Counted from the stretch's first letter, positions 18,721-28,718 are shown. The stretch: DNA of 64,000 nt from Bacteroides sp. (GCA_023666835.1 JAMPBJ010000001.1:1055996-1119995), one strand, 5' to 3'. The notes: generated from the sequence alone by a model not told the origin. Program-made: numbers and translations.

Positions 18721-18722
18721 TG

Positions 18723-18809
18723 CGGAAAGACAGGGATTCGAACCCTGGGTACCCGTAAGGGTACAACGGTTTTCGAGACCGTCCCGATCGACCACTCCGG
18801 CATCTTTCC
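18723..18809 (-). tRNA. tRNA-Ser(CGA)
   Basis: 87 nt. The acceptor arm GGAAAGA pairs with TCTTTCC. The anticodon arm is ACGGT-CTCGAAA-ACCGT with anticodon CGA, reading UCG serine codons. The long variable arm (TGTACCC TTAC GGGTACC) is typical of class II tRNAs, and the T-arm is CAGGGTTCGAATCCCTG. The discriminator base is G. CCA is not encoded. Confidence 0.96.
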
Positions 18810-18826
18810 TTGTGGTTTTGGTGATG

Positions 18827-18857
18827 CAAAAGTAGTAAACTTTTTTGGCCTAACAAT
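18827..18857 (-). promoter_or_regulatory. tRNA-Ser promoter
   Basis: Minus strand ATTG (18857-18854), 19 bases, TACTTTTG (18834-18827). The predicted start falls about 12 bases before the mature tRNA 5' end. Confidence 0.7.
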
Positions 18858-18959
18858 GTTTTTTGTAGATTTTTTTATAATTTCGCCTTCATAAAGAGAA
18901 TTGAGCGAGATTGAATTCCTCCTCAGATCCAATAAATCAAAGATATAAACCTGACCGAT

Positions 18960-19838
18960 ATGAAAAGATTTCTGACTGTGCTGTGGATAGTAATGATGGT
19001 GATTCTTGCAGTGGCATGCAATGGCACGAAAGAGGCAAAAGCACCTGAGGATCTGACAGTAATGAGCTTCAATGTGCGCTACGACAATCCGGGCGACAGC
19101 ATGAACAACTGGCGCTATCGCGCTGACCGTGTGGCCGATGCCATCATGTTCTATCATGCTGACATCGTTGGCACTCAGGAGGTGCTCCACAATCAGCTGA
19201 TGGATCTTAAAGAACGTCTGAAGGGCTATGCCATGGTGGGCGTGGGTCGCGAAGACGGTAAGGAGCAGGGTGAATATGCCGCTCTATGGTATGACACCGT
19301 CAGGTTTGAACTTGTGGATTCGGGCAACTTTTGGTTGAGTGAAACTCCAGATGTTGCCGGATCGATGGGATGGGATGGTGCGTGCGTCAGAATAGCCACG
19401 TGGGCCAAACTTCTCGACCGAGATTCGCAGCGCGAGCTGCTGGCTGTCAACACTCATCTCGACCATGTGGGTCAGGTGGCTCGTCGTGAAGGCGTCAATT
19501 TGCTTCTCAACCGCATCAGCGAAATGCGCGGCGATATGCCGGTGGTGGTGACCGGCGATTTCAACTCCACGCCCGACAGCGAGGTGGTGGCCCACATATC
19601 AGGGGAGGCCACTCCCAATCATCTGACCAATACACGCACCCAGTCGCCTCTGGTCTATGGCCCGGCATGGAGCTATCACGAATGGGGCAAACTTGCACTC
19701 GAGGACCGCACTCTGATCGACTATATTTTCATCGGCGGACCGCTGACCACCAAGCGCTACGGAATCCTGGCCGAGACCAACAACGGCCTGTGGCTCTCGG
19801 ATCACTGCCCGGTGCTGGCCACCATGTCGTGGCAATAA
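18960..19838 (+). CDS. Endonuclease/exonuclease/phosphatase-superfamily lipoprotein
   Basis: 292 aa. A lipoprotein-type signal (hydrophobic core then LAVACNG, Cys about residue 20) suggests membrane anchoring outside the cytoplasm. The EEP fold is clear: LTVMSFNVRYD (first metal-binding Asn), DIVGTQEVL (catalytic Glu), NTHLDHVG, VVTGDFNSTPDS (D-x-N) and the C-terminal LSDHCPVLATM (Ser-Asp-His). Exported members act as nucleases, sphingomyelinase-like enzymes or phosphatases; the substrate here cannot be told. It starts 150 bases upstream-divergent from tRNA-Ser and converges with the tubulin-like operon's terminator. Confidence 0.92.
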   Translation: MKRFLTVLWIVMMVILAVACNGTKEAKAPEDLTVMSFNVRYDNPGDSMNNWRYRADRVADAIMFYHADIVGTQEVLHNQLMDLKERLKGYAMVGVGREDGKEQGEYAALWYDTVRFELVDSGNFWLSETPDVAGSMGWDGACVRIATWAKLLDRDSQRELLAVNTHLDHVGQVARREGVNLLLNRISEMRGDMPVVVTGDFNSTPDSEVVAHISGEATPNHLTNTRTQSPLVYGPAWSYHEWGKLALEDRTLIDYIFIGGPLTTKRYGILAETNNGLWLSDHCPVLATMSWQ

Positions 19839-19858
19839 AAAACCCACAAGAGCGGGTT
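19836..19858 (-). terminator. Terminator of the tubulin-like operon
   Basis: Read on the minus strand, AACCC-N8-GGGTT is followed by a T-run (plus-strand A residues 19836-19842). It lies about 25 bases after the stop of the 842-aa gene and may also serve the convergent lipoprotein gene. Confidence 0.65.
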
Positions 19859-19883
19859 AAGAAACCGCAATAGCAGCCTGCTA

Positions 19884-22412
19884 CTACGCGTCAATTTCAA
19901 CCACGGTGTCGAAATCCTGAATAGACTCATTGTCCTTGATGTGCCCCACCCGATAGCCATCGCCTGTGGTCTCGCAATAGAGATAGGTACGGCCATTGTA
20001 TTCCCTTGCAACGCGCTGAGGGTCGTCGGGCTTGATGACCGGCAACCAATCTGACTTGCCTTCCACACCGATGGCTGCATGCTTCAGTTTGGTCGAAAGC
20101 ATGATGATGACGTTATATCCCAACTCGTGAAGCAGAGCAGCCGTCAGCGACGATTTGCAGTCGCAATCTCCCTCTTTGTCGCATAGCACCTCGTCGGGGA
20201 AACGCATATATTCCTTTGCATAGCAGATGCCGGCGGAATGCTCATCAATGCAATAATTGATGTTGGGAGCCTGGCAAAAATCCAAAGCAAACTGCATCCG
20301 GTCGAGGTCGCCCAGACCGGCTTCGTCTATGCGCCGACTGATGTAGGAGGCTATTTCACGAACGGCCGACATGCGCTCTGCATCGGCGAGCAAGAAATCA
20401 AACATCTTGCGGATATTTTCATCGTAGGTGCTCGTGTTGGTGCTCAAGCAATAGTCCTTGAACGGATTGTTGGAGCGCAGATCGCTGATTTTGGCCTGGT
20501 CAAATTCGAGTGTATAGGAGCCATGCAATGAATTGCCTAATTCCGAATCGAGATCCCAGTTGTAGATACAGGTGATCGTGTCGTCGTTGGTGTCATCGAT
20601 ATCCTTTTCGATAAGCGGCAGTTCCACCTGTTCGTTGAAATCTTCGAAGCGCATTCCCTCCATTGTGCCGCCAATTCGGAATCCGTCGCTTGTGGTTTCG
20701 CAGAAAATGTATCGCTTGCCTCCATGCTCAAATGTGACATCATCGATGTTTTTTCCAAAGATGCTGTTGCCATCGATCCACTCTTTGTCGACTTCGATGC
20801 CAATGGCTCCATGGTGTTGAATGCTCGACACGAGATAGAGCACATTATGATTCATATAGTGGAACAACATGGCTGCCAGCAATGCTTTGCTGTTGCTGTC
20901 GGCCTCTTTGTCGTAGAACACTTCGTCGGGGAATCTGACATAGTCCTCATATTGGTTGATGGCTTTGCTGTCGCGGTTCATGCAGAAACGGATGTTTGGT
21001 TCCTGCACAAAATCGAGCGTAAACTGCAAGCTGTCTTCAACCGACAAGCCCTTTTGACGGGCGATTTTCTGTATCTGTGATGAGACGTATATCAGTCGGG
21101 CGGTGATACTCTTGTGCTCCTTCATGTAGTGGAACATGTCGAGCACCATGGCCTTAATAGGTTTGTCTTTGCGTTGACTATAGAATGGATTGACGTAGCG
21201 AAGATCGCTGATATATTGAGCGTCGAAGAAGAGCGTCAGCTCGCCGTCGACATCCTTGACGTTTTCCGAATCAAGCGACCATTTGAAGTTGCGGGTGATG
21301 TCGCCCGAGGGGTTTACGATTTCGTCATCATCATCCTCGTCGGTCGTTTCACCGGCATAAGGGTTCTTGATCTCCCATGGTGCGGAACTCGATCGAAGGG
21401 TCATGTTTATAATGACGGCAGTCATCAGCACTGTCGGAAGGGCTATGAAGTCGATGTTGTAGTACGTGCCGCAGAAGATCGTGGCCACGATACAACAAAG
21501 CACAATGGCCGTGTCGAAGCCGCGCTGTCCGAGAGTCTTGTTGAATAGGTCGATCTTGGGCTGAATGGTGTTGGAATTCTCCACACATTCTATCTTTATG
21601 GACCTGACGATGCCCCACAGAGCGAAATAGATGGCGTAGAGCGTGACAGGCTGAACGATGTCCTCCGAACCGAAAATGTAGCCGAAAATGTGGCGCCCAA
21701 AATACCAGGCCACAAAAAGGATGGCATAGATGAACGCTGACAACAAAGCGGTGTCCTTCCATCCATATGTGGGCGAGTTGTAGTATTCGCGATAATCCTT
21801 CTTGTTGTAAAGCGAGAAGAGTGTGGCGAATGCAGCTGCACGGGTCTCCGGGGGCATGGCATCGTGGGTCGACGAGTGAAAGCTACGGTGGCAACACACA
21901 GCTATGGGCTGACGCTTGCGGGCTTTGTCGTCGGGAATGCCACGATAGGCATTGATCGTACACTTTAGCCAAAGCGACCTCCAGGTGCGTTCGCCTGTGG
22001 CAGAGGGCTGAGCGGGATTCGATGGTTTGGCAGTGTAGCCTATTTTTTCAGGTTTTTTGTTCTTGCCGGCTTGTTTGAAAATATATCCCTCCTGGCTGAC
22101 ATAGCCGACCGTGCGGTATTGCGGCTTCACCGAATCGTCGGTGCCATCGGTGGTAAGGATCTCCACATATGCATTGTCGTCATTGTCGCCGATCTTTATG
22201 CGCCCGATTGCATGACCCTTTGCCTGACCCGACAAATGAACCTCGGGCACCTGATGGGGATCATTATCGTTCATATAACCTATGTTGACGAGCCCGGGGT
22301 TGCGTTTGGTGCGCGAATAGATCATCACCTTGACCCGAAGCAGGCGGCTGATGGCGGCAAGCAAGACAAGCGCCGACATTGCAAGGAGTATGTAAAGGAG
22401 CGTATTAGTCAT
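19884..22412 (-). CDS. Polytopic membrane protein with tandem transglutaminase-like domains (tubulin-like operon gene 4)
   Basis: 842 aa, the last gene of the operon. One N-terminal membrane helix (about residues 4-25), a soluble stretch to about 215, then several hydrophobic segments (about 222-345). Two homologous C-terminal domains (about 370-600 and 610-842) follow. Each contains the pattern (V/M)RFPDEV, then xDKE, a TGase-like helix, an HxAIG(I/V)E strand and Y-(I/L)-F/Y-CETT-x-DG-(F/Y)R(I/V)G. The second copy has GDCDCKSSLTAALLHELGY, a good match to the catalytic-Cys helix of transglutaminase-like enzymes, with a His (LKHAAIG) and an acidic residue (CETTGDG) for the triad. The first copy has ADSNSK in place of GDCDCK, so its nucleophile is lost. 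It may be a peptidase or crosslinking/amidase-type enzyme. The gene begins three bases after the upstream gene's stop. Confidence 0.75.
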   Translation of the reverse strand: MTNTLLYILLAMSALVLLAAISRLLRVKVMIYSRTKRNPGLVNIGYMNDNDPHQVPEVHLSGQAKGHAIGRIKIGDNDDNAYVEILTTDGTDDSVKPQYRTVGYVSQEGYIFKQAGKNKKPEKIGYTAKPSNPAQPSATGERTWRSLWLKCTINAYRGIPDDKARKRQPIAVCCHRSFHSSTHDAMPPETRAAAFATLFSLYNKKDYREYYNSPTYGWKDTALLSAFIYAILFVAWYFGRHIFGYIFGSEDIVQPVTLYAIYFALWGIVRSIKIECVENSNTIQPKIDLFNKTLGQRGFDTAIVLCCIVATIFCGTYYNIDFIALPTVLMTAVIINMTLRSSSAPWEIKNPYAGETTDEDDDDEIVNPSGDITRNFKWSLDSENVKDVDGELTLFFDAQYISDLRYVNPFYSQRKDKPIKAMVLDMFHYMKEHKSITARLIYVSSQIQKIARQKGLSVEDSLQFTLDFVQEPNIRFCMNRDSKAINQYEDYVRFPDEVFYDKEADSNSKALLAAMLFHYMNHNVLYLVSSIQHHGAIGIEVDKEWIDGNSIFGKNIDDVTFEHGGKRYIFCETTSDGFRIGGTMEGMRFEDFNEQVELPLIEKDIDDTNDDTITCIYNWDLDSELGNSLHGSYTLEFDQAKISDLRSNNPFKDYCLSTNTSTYDENIRKMFDFLLADAERMSAVREIASYISRRIDEAGLGDLDRMQFALDFCQAPNINYCIDEHSAGICYAKEYMRFPDEVLCDKEGDCDCKSSLTAALLHELGYNVIIMLSTKLKHAAIGVEGKSDWLPVIKPDDPQRVAREYNGRTYLYCETTGDGYRVGHIKDNESIQDFDTVVEIDA

Positions 22413-22415
22413 TGT

Positions 22416-25400
22416 TCAATCATCGACGTTCAGCACTTGGCGATACATGTTTTTATCATTAAAAGCCTCAGCAAAAAATTCAGAGTCAAAGAGTCGGAAC
22501 CATTCGGAGGAAGAGCCGTCGGGACAAAGCGCCCACAACAGCAATGAAGATATCTTGGGCGAGTATGGCGTGGATCCGTCATGTGGTTCAACTGCAGCCG
22601 GCGCGGTATTGACTGCAGATCGGTGCTTAAGCATATTCTTTTCCTTCTCTTTGAGCTCCGCCTCGTAGACACGCGTGCGACGAATTTTTTCATCAAAGTC
22701 TTCTGTGGGAAGGATTCGGTTGAGATTGAAAAGATCGAAGCAACGCCAGCGGGTGACAAATATGTATTTCCCGTATATTCGGTTGTATTTGTCGGTCTGC
22801 ATCTGGTTGTTGGCCGAGGAAACGAACGGCAGAATGTAGTTGACCACATTTTTATTGTTCATTTTCACATCAGTATATTCCATATCTGATGATGACGTCA
22901 CCTCGCCATTGGTCGCGGCATACTCGATCATCGGCTCAAGCACGCCGGCATTTCCATGGCTACGGACGCAGTAATGGTGAAGTTTTTCGCCTACGGTAGC
23001 ATCTTCGCGAGGAAGCAGAGCCTCAACTATTGCCTGCTGTAGATCGCTGTGGAACGTCTCCCTATGTTCGATCCACAAATCATCAAGTTCCCGCTCCTGT
23101 TGCTCCTTGGTCAGAAGTATTTCCTCTCCGTTGTCGTCGATGCGGCGTTCGAGATTTTCACACACCTTGACATCGCGAAACAGATCGGTCACTATATTGT
23201 GGTTCTGATTGATGAGCAGGAAGTATTCCACCTTGGTCAATTCGCTCAGCTTGTAGCGTATATAGTTGACAAGCACTTCGGCATCGTCAGATTCCTTTTC
23301 GGGCAGCAATGTGGCGTTGCCAAACCGTCCGGCGATCAACGGCTGGTTGAACATGGATTCGGGGAAAAGCGGTTTGCCGAGATCCTCTTCTGCAATGTCG
23401 CGTCCCACTTCCCTTCGAATATCTTCACACCGGGCTATGTAGCGGTCGGAAAGAGCTATCACTTTGTCATAGAAATTGACTATTTCCGACTCGATGCGAT
23501 TGGCCACCCTGGCATATGCATCGTGGAGATACATGGCCTGAAGATTGCTGATGGCCCGGTTTTTCTTTCGGTTGTAGCGCCACATCGTCAGCAATTCAAA
23601 TGCTGCCGGCACACAGAAAAGCCCGATGCTCCATAGGAGACTGTACTGCCTGACATCGCCGAGATCGATCACATGCGGCGAAAGAGCGTTGAGCATAGGC
23701 ACACCCGCTGCGGCACACATGATGCCGAGAATCACGCCACGACATATGCGGCTCAGAATTGTCGACTCCCGGCTAAGAATTCCATTCAATTCATTGACAG
23801 CCTGCTTTTTCATTTCAAGCTGTCGGGCACTGTTGTTTTTCAACCTGACATCGGCCACATAGGCCTCATGGTAGTCGATAAAGCGGTCGGTAACCGACGA
23901 AGGAATTCCCTCCTCGATCTTTCGCCAGAATTTCTGCTGAAGGACATCCTGGATCTCTGATTTGCGACTTGAGAGTTTGTCCTGCAACTCTTTGAAGGCA
24001 CGTATGATAGCCGGTATGCCCCCCTCGTTGGCACTGATGCTGCCCAACTCCTTGCGCAGACTGTCAAGAATGGTCTTCTGCGTGGTGATGTATTTCTCCT
24101 TGCACTTCACCGATATGGCTTCGAGCGATGCGCGCGTGCACCTTTGCATTTGGTCGACGATGCGTCTCATCATATTGGTGGTGAAGAACTTGAGATGGAG
24201 ATTGTAGTAATATCGTTTGAGATACTTTGCCAAGAAATTTTTGATGGGATGCGGCGACGGCTCTTCCTCTTCGATATCATCGTATTCAAGAGTGCCCAGT
24301 TGAGCCATATCAAAGAATGATTCGGGACTATAGTCGCTCTCCTTGATTATCTCCATACTCTTGCTCTCTTTACGATCGTCGCCCTCACTCTTGAGCGCGC
24401 GGATCATCTCCATGAAGATTTTACGCCTCCCCTTGTGGTCTTCGTTTTCCGTGTCGTAGTGTACGGAGGCACACCCCATAGAGAAATAGAAAACGTCGGC
24501 CGAGGCGGTTCCGCTCAGCAGGGGATGCGAATCGTTGCATGCAAGATAAAGATGCACAAGGCACTGCAAAAGATATTGCGCCAATTGCTCATCATTGAGA
24601 ATGCGATAGGAGCATTCGGTGCGGTTCTGAACATCCTGATAGAACATCATATGGTCGTAGCCACGAATGTCGTCGACTCGATACTGCACGTCGATTTCAG
24701 TCAGGGTGCGCTTCATGCTGCGACGCAGTCTCACTTCGCGGGTATTGATGTCGCTGGGGATATAGAGCATACCGATCACCTCCATGCCCTGATGGATATG
24801 ATGGGGCAACATACGCCCCTTCTCTTTCTGGAGAATAGCGGCTATCGAAGGGAACACGATGCGGGTGAACTCCTCAGACAAGTCGCCGAGTACCACCACA
24901 TTGATCTTGATATCGGGATGTGCATTGCTTGCCCTGAGGCGTCGGATAAATTTCTGGCCTTCCACCACCAGGTCGCTCTGAAACTTATAAAGTTTTTCGG
25001 CCGTGGTTCGAGCGCTATTATCCTCTGTAATGCGGTCGCGGATATGCTCCTCGTCATATTCTGCCTGGGTCTGCTCTGCATTGTCGCCGATAGTCACGCC
25101 ATAGAAGTAGTCCTGCATGCAACTGTACCACCAGTAGTCACCGATGACGATTGAGTTTTTGTCGGCGTTTTTCTGGTCGATCTGCTCGATCTGCTCATGG
25201 ATGGTCTGTTGCGACATCGACCCATTCACATCCGGATCAACAGCCTCAGCGTTTTGATCAGCATTTTCGTGATACTGGCCGGCGACGGCGGCATCCGACT
25301 CCGGAGCTCGTGAAGTCTCCTGTTGAATCGGGCATTCTCTGTTGATATGAACATGGTCAATCTGCCCGATGAGACGTTCGAAAATGTCCCGCCGGTCAGA

Positions 25401-25436
25401 TTTGTCCCTTAAGTCGATGATCCAGAGTGGAAGCAT
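22416..25436 (-). CDS. 1006-aa unrecognised protein with two central membrane segments (tubulin-like operon gene 3)
   Basis: I do not recognise this family. What can be seen: a soluble N-terminal domain (about residues 95-350) with alternating hydrophobic strands (INVVVLGDL, VIGMLYIPSD) that could be an alpha/beta fold; a long helical, coiled-coil-prone section (about 400-560); and two hydrophobic segments (about 566-585 and 598-618), compatible with a hairpin in the membrane. More charged helix follows (about 620-850), then a C-terminal globular region to 1006. The residues about 40-75 are acidic and low complexity. It sits nine bases after the tubulin-like gene and three before the transglutaminase-like gene, so it is probably a stoichiometric partner, perhaps the membrane anchor of the tubulin-like polymer. 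There are no obvious catalytic motifs. Confidence 0.7.
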   Translation of the reverse strand: MLPLWIIDLRDKSDRRDIFERLIGQIDHVHINRECPIQQETSRAPESDAAVAGQYHENADQNAEAVDPDVNGSMSQQTIHEQIEQIDQKNADKNSIVIGDYWWYSCMQDYFYGVTIGDNAEQTQAEYDEEHIRDRITEDNSARTTAEKLYKFQSDLVVEGQKFIRRLRASNAHPDIKINVVVLGDLSEEFTRIVFPSIAAILQKEKGRMLPHHIHQGMEVIGMLYIPSDINTREVRLRRSMKRTLTEIDVQYRVDDIRGYDHMMFYQDVQNRTECSYRILNDEQLAQYLLQCLVHLYLACNDSHPLLSGTASADVFYFSMGCASVHYDTENEDHKGRRKIFMEMIRALKSEGDDRKESKSMEIIKESDYSPESFFDMAQLGTLEYDDIEEEEPSPHPIKNFLAKYLKRYYYNLHLKFFTTNMMRRIVDQMQRCTRASLEAISVKCKEKYITTQKTILDSLRKELGSISANEGGIPAIIRAFKELQDKLSSRKSEIQDVLQQKFWRKIEEGIPSSVTDRFIDYHEAYVADVRLKNNSARQLEMKKQAVNELNGILSRESTILSRICRGVILGIMCAAAGVPMLNALSPHVIDLGDVRQYSLLWSIGLFCVPAAFELLTMWRYNRKKNRAISNLQAMYLHDAYARVANRIESEIVNFYDKVIALSDRYIARCEDIRREVGRDIAEEDLGKPLFPESMFNQPLIAGRFGNATLLPEKESDDAEVLVNYIRYKLSELTKVEYFLLINQNHNIVTDLFRDVKVCENLERRIDDNGEEILLTKEQQERELDDLWIEHRETFHSDLQQAIVEALLPREDATVGEKLHHYCVRSHGNAGVLEPMIEYAATNGEVTSSSDMEYTDVKMNNKNVVNYILPFVSSANNQMQTDKYNRIYGKYIFVTRWRCFDLFNLNRILPTEDFDEKIRRTRVYEAELKEKEKNMLKHRSAVNTAPAAVEPHDGSTPYSPKISSLLLWALCPDGSSSEWFRLFDSEFFAEAFNDKNMYRQVLNVDD

Positions 25437-25445
25437 GCCGAATTG

Positions 25446-28400
25446 CTACTTTTTAAAATCGTTGACAGTGGGATATTCTTCGCGAAGAATGTTGAAGAAG
25501 ATTCCATACAGACGTTTTTCCTCGGGAAGAGTGGCACGATGCTTTTTGTCGCTCAATTCGCGAAGGAGTTTGTCGGAGACAGCCGAATAGTTGTCCTTGA
25601 GTATTTTCTCACCCTTGATGGTGTTCTCGCCATCGGCTATATTGGTGCGGAGAATGGCCTGAATCAAGCGATCAGTCGTTTCGCCGAAGCGAGCGTTGTG
25701 GTACATATCCATGTATATATCGAAGCGATCGGCAAACGTCTTGCCCACAATTTCGTGGAAAAGATTGCGGCCGTCGGCTTCAGTGCGCAGACCGATCTTT
25801 CCTCCGGTGATGTCGGAATCGGTGACAAACGCCTCGGGCAGAGCGATCTTGAACGACTTGTCGTAGTCCGAATAGTACATCGTGTCGATATACGTGTTGT
25901 CGATATCGTATTCGTCCTTGAAGAACAATGGCGACAGCTGCCCGCGGAGTTCGCTGAGGATAAGCATCTTGACAAACGAGCGATGCTGCGGGAGCACCTC
26001 GTAGGGCAGGTTGTCGAGCGTCAGTTTGTCGAGATACTGTGCAAAATCGTGATGGAAGTGATATTTTTCGCGGAACGTGGCGCGGTCATACACTCGCTTG
26101 ATTGAGTCATAGATACGGTAGTCCTTGAGTGCAAGACCAAATTTAGATTTAAGCACGAGAGCAGTGTTTTCGTCGCCACTCTTTTCAAAGCGATGTTTGG
26201 TGTTGCCTTTCTGATAGCCGAGCATTTCAGCTGCCAGATCCTCACTACCGGCCACGAATATCACGTGTTCCTCTTTCTTGGTCACGTCGATGCGATTATT
26301 GTTATAGCTGAAGAAGAGAGCGGGATTCAGCGAACGGCGAACCTCGTCTTTTTCCTGATTGGTCAGGTCGGCAAAGAAAGTGGAGATCTTGCGGTTGTCC
26401 CACTGCTCCTGAATGAACTCATTGTTATGGAGTTTGTTTTCGAGAATTATTGTTGCCGTGGTCAGGAAATCTTCAATCACTTTCTCGGCACTGACATTGC
26501 CGCGGTCGACCAGCACAGGGTTGGCAAAATAGCGAGTGTCGATGCTCTTCTGAGGTTCATCGGAGTTGCGGTCGGTCTCTTTGTTTTCAAGGGCAACTTT
26601 ATACATCGGTTCCACCAGATCGTCGTCAGACGACAGATAGATATTCTGATCGAGGAATTTCATCAGATCGGGGCGTACGGGAGTTTCTTCCTCATCGTCC
26701 TCAGCCGTGATGACTTTGGTGTAGAGTTTGCTGAAGAAGTTGCCGTGTTTCCATCCGTTGCCATCGCAAATGGTCTTGAGCATGGGAAGGTAGACGGTGG
26801 TGACATCCATGGCGGTTTCTCCGAAATCGGTGGCCAGGCGTTTATAGTATTTGACTGCTTCGCGGTTGAGCTCTTCAGCCTTGGTGATCATGCTCGAGAT
26901 GTGACGTGCGAGTTTCGAAATCTCGTCATTTTTCTCGTCCATGCAGAAATCGCGTTTGATCTCGTGAGCCCATTTGGCCACCTGAAGATTGATAAAGTTC
27001 TGCACATAGGGATTCAGCGCATCGACATAAGCCTGAATCTGCTTGTGGTTGGTCTTAGTGATCTTTTCGGTTAGATCTATCTTGGCAGCGTCGTCGCTAA
27101 GCCTCTGCAGCTCCTCTTCCTGTTGTTTGAGAGCATTTTCGCGAGCACTGAGCGACTTGTTCGGATCCTGTTCCTCAAGGTTATACTCATCAAACATCAG
27201 CTTGTGGACTGCAATGAGAGCATTGTAGGTGTAAGCCAGACCACGCTCGCGGATGAGCTGTTCGGCCTGTTTCCACAATTGTCCGACGATAAGCTTTTTG
27301 TAGTGGGCTTTTCGTTCGTCTCTGCTCTCTTCCTTAAATTGGGTGGCCAGCTTGTTGAGATCCGATTTAATTTCCGCAAATTCACCGGCCTCCATCTTTT
27401 CGCTTTCAGTGTCGATGGAATCGATAGTGTTTTTAACGCTTTTGCCCACCTCGGCGAGATCGGCAGCTACAGAGTCGCTTGCCTGCGGATCAAGTTCGAC
27501 AAAAAGCTGACGGTAGAGCGGTGCCAGCTCCTCCTTGGCCACTTTGGCCTGACGCTTGTCGTTGCATAGCAGCCATGAACGCAACACGTCGCGGCGGAAG
27601 CGGGCGCGCATATATTTGGCAAACTGTTCCAGCGGTTTCTGAAGCGACACATAGCCCATAGGCACGAGGAATTCTTCGTGATTCTGCTCCATGATGTCGT
27701 TCATATAGTTGTCGATGTCACTACGGAAAGTTGCACCGGCCTGACCGTTGTGAAGATGGTAGAGCATCTCGGCAGTGTTGTGGCACATGGTGCTCGGGCT
27801 GCCGAGACTGGTGCCTTTATCGGTCTGGATGTCGACAGGTATCACATAGTAGAACGGGCAATAGCGTTTGGTACCGTCGACCAGATTGTAGTCGTCGTTG
27901 AACGCCAGTCGATGCATCACTGTCTTTTGACGTTCTTCGTAGCTCATCTTCTTGAATGCCTCAAGCTCGGTGAAGACGCCGAAAGCGTTCAGCGAATATT
28001 TCTCCTCCGTTGAGTTGGCGTCGATAAACACCTTGGGCATATAGAGCGTGTAGACGAGCTGCGGATCGCCGTTGCCCACAATCTGATGATGGAGCTGGTT
28101 GATATGATAGAGCACGTCGTTGAAGATGCCTGATCCTGTACCTCCAAGCGAACTGCTGACGAGCCAGTAGTAGATGATGCAGTCTTCTCCGCCAACGGTC
28201 TTCACATCGTTGAGCGACGATATGGCGGCCTGCAGCTTGCTCTGGAAATCGGCGAGCGAGTGGGCAAAGGCTATGCGCGATTTGATGCGGAACGCACCGG
28301 CACCAAACGAAAGCGGTTGGTCGGGAATCCTGTTGGACAACTCGGGCGAGCAGGCCTCGAGTATGCGCTTGTTGATCAGCGTCGACGGTTCGCGGCGTGC

Positions 28401-28697
28401 CTCATAGTAGATGGCCTGCGGATTGGCTCGGCCAAGATTGATCAGGTCGGTCTGCGGACTGATGAACGGCACTTTGCCATGTTCGAAACTTTCGCGGTTC
28501 TCCTTGTTGGCATTGTCGATGTCACGCTGGTCTGTGTCGATAAACAAAAACCGATAACTGTCATTCATTGCCTGCAGACGCGACTTTGATGCTGTCGCTT
28601 CAGGGAATCTTTTCTCATAGACCTTGGCCTTGATTTGCGCAACTGTCTTGACACCCTGACCTCCGATGCCTATAAATATATGCTTCTCGTTCGCCAT
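25446..28697 (-). CDS. Tubulin/FtsZ-superfamily protein (Tubulin_2/FtsZl-like), 1083 aa (operon gene 2)
   Basis: Begins MANEKHIFIGIGGQGVKT, a glycine-rich nucleotide-binding loop at residues 8-15 placed as in FtsZ. FLFIDTD follows at 50-56, where tubulin/FtsZ has the strand-3 Asp. The tubulin signature GGTGSG is at 185-190, in SSLGGTGSGIFNDVLYH. Established knowledge: large bacterial tubulin-like proteins (Pfam Tubulin_2, FtsZl-1 type) keep this GTPase core and have been proposed to act in membrane remodelling. After the GTPase part (about 1-420) comes a long charged helical region (about 430-660) and a C-terminal domain to 1083 that I cannot assign. No FtsZ-style C-terminal tail is visible. 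It follows the VWA gene by 21 bases. Whether it hydrolyses GTP or polymerises is inference. Confidence 0.85.
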   Translation of the reverse strand: MANEKHIFIGIGGQGVKTVAQIKAKVYEKRFPEATASKSRLQAMNDSYRFLFIDTDQRDIDNANKENRESFEHGKVPFISPQTDLINLGRANPQAIYYEARREPSTLINKRILEACSPELSNRIPDQPLSFGAGAFRIKSRIAFAHSLADFQSKLQAAISSLNDVKTVGGEDCIIYYWLVSSSLGGTGSGIFNDVLYHINQLHHQIVGNGDPQLVYTLYMPKVFIDANSTEEKYSLNAFGVFTELEAFKKMSYEERQKTVMHRLAFNDDYNLVDGTKRYCPFYYVIPVDIQTDKGTSLGSPSTMCHNTAEMLYHLHNGQAGATFRSDIDNYMNDIMEQNHEEFLVPMGYVSLQKPLEQFAKYMRARFRRDVLRSWLLCNDKRQAKVAKEELAPLYRQLFVELDPQASDSVAADLAEVGKSVKNTIDSIDTESEKMEAGEFAEIKSDLNKLATQFKEESRDERKAHYKKLIVGQLWKQAEQLIRERGLAYTYNALIAVHKLMFDEYNLEEQDPNKSLSARENALKQQEEELQRLSDDAAKIDLTEKITKTNHKQIQAYVDALNPYVQNFINLQVAKWAHEIKRDFCMDEKNDEISKLARHISSMITKAEELNREAVKYYKRLATDFGETAMDVTTVYLPMLKTICDGNGWKHGNFFSKLYTKVITAEDDEEETPVRPDLMKFLDQNIYLSSDDDLVEPMYKVALENKETDRNSDEPQKSIDTRYFANPVLVDRGNVSAEKVIEDFLTTATIILENKLHNNEFIQEQWDNRKISTFFADLTNQEKDEVRRSLNPALFFSYNNNRIDVTKKEEHVIFVAGSEDLAAEMLGYQKGNTKHRFEKSGDENTALVLKSKFGLALKDYRIYDSIKRVYDRATFREKYHFHHDFAQYLDKLTLDNLPYEVLPQHRSFVKMLILSELRGQLSPLFFKDEYDIDNTYIDTMYYSDYDKSFKIALPEAFVTDSDITGGKIGLRTEADGRNLFHEIVGKTFADRFDIYMDMYHNARFGETTDRLIQAILRTNIADGENTIKGEKILKDNYSAVSDKLLRELSDKKHRATLPEEKRLYGIFFNILREEYPTVNDFKK

Positions 28698-28718
28698 AAA
28701 AATTTGTGTTTTATTATA

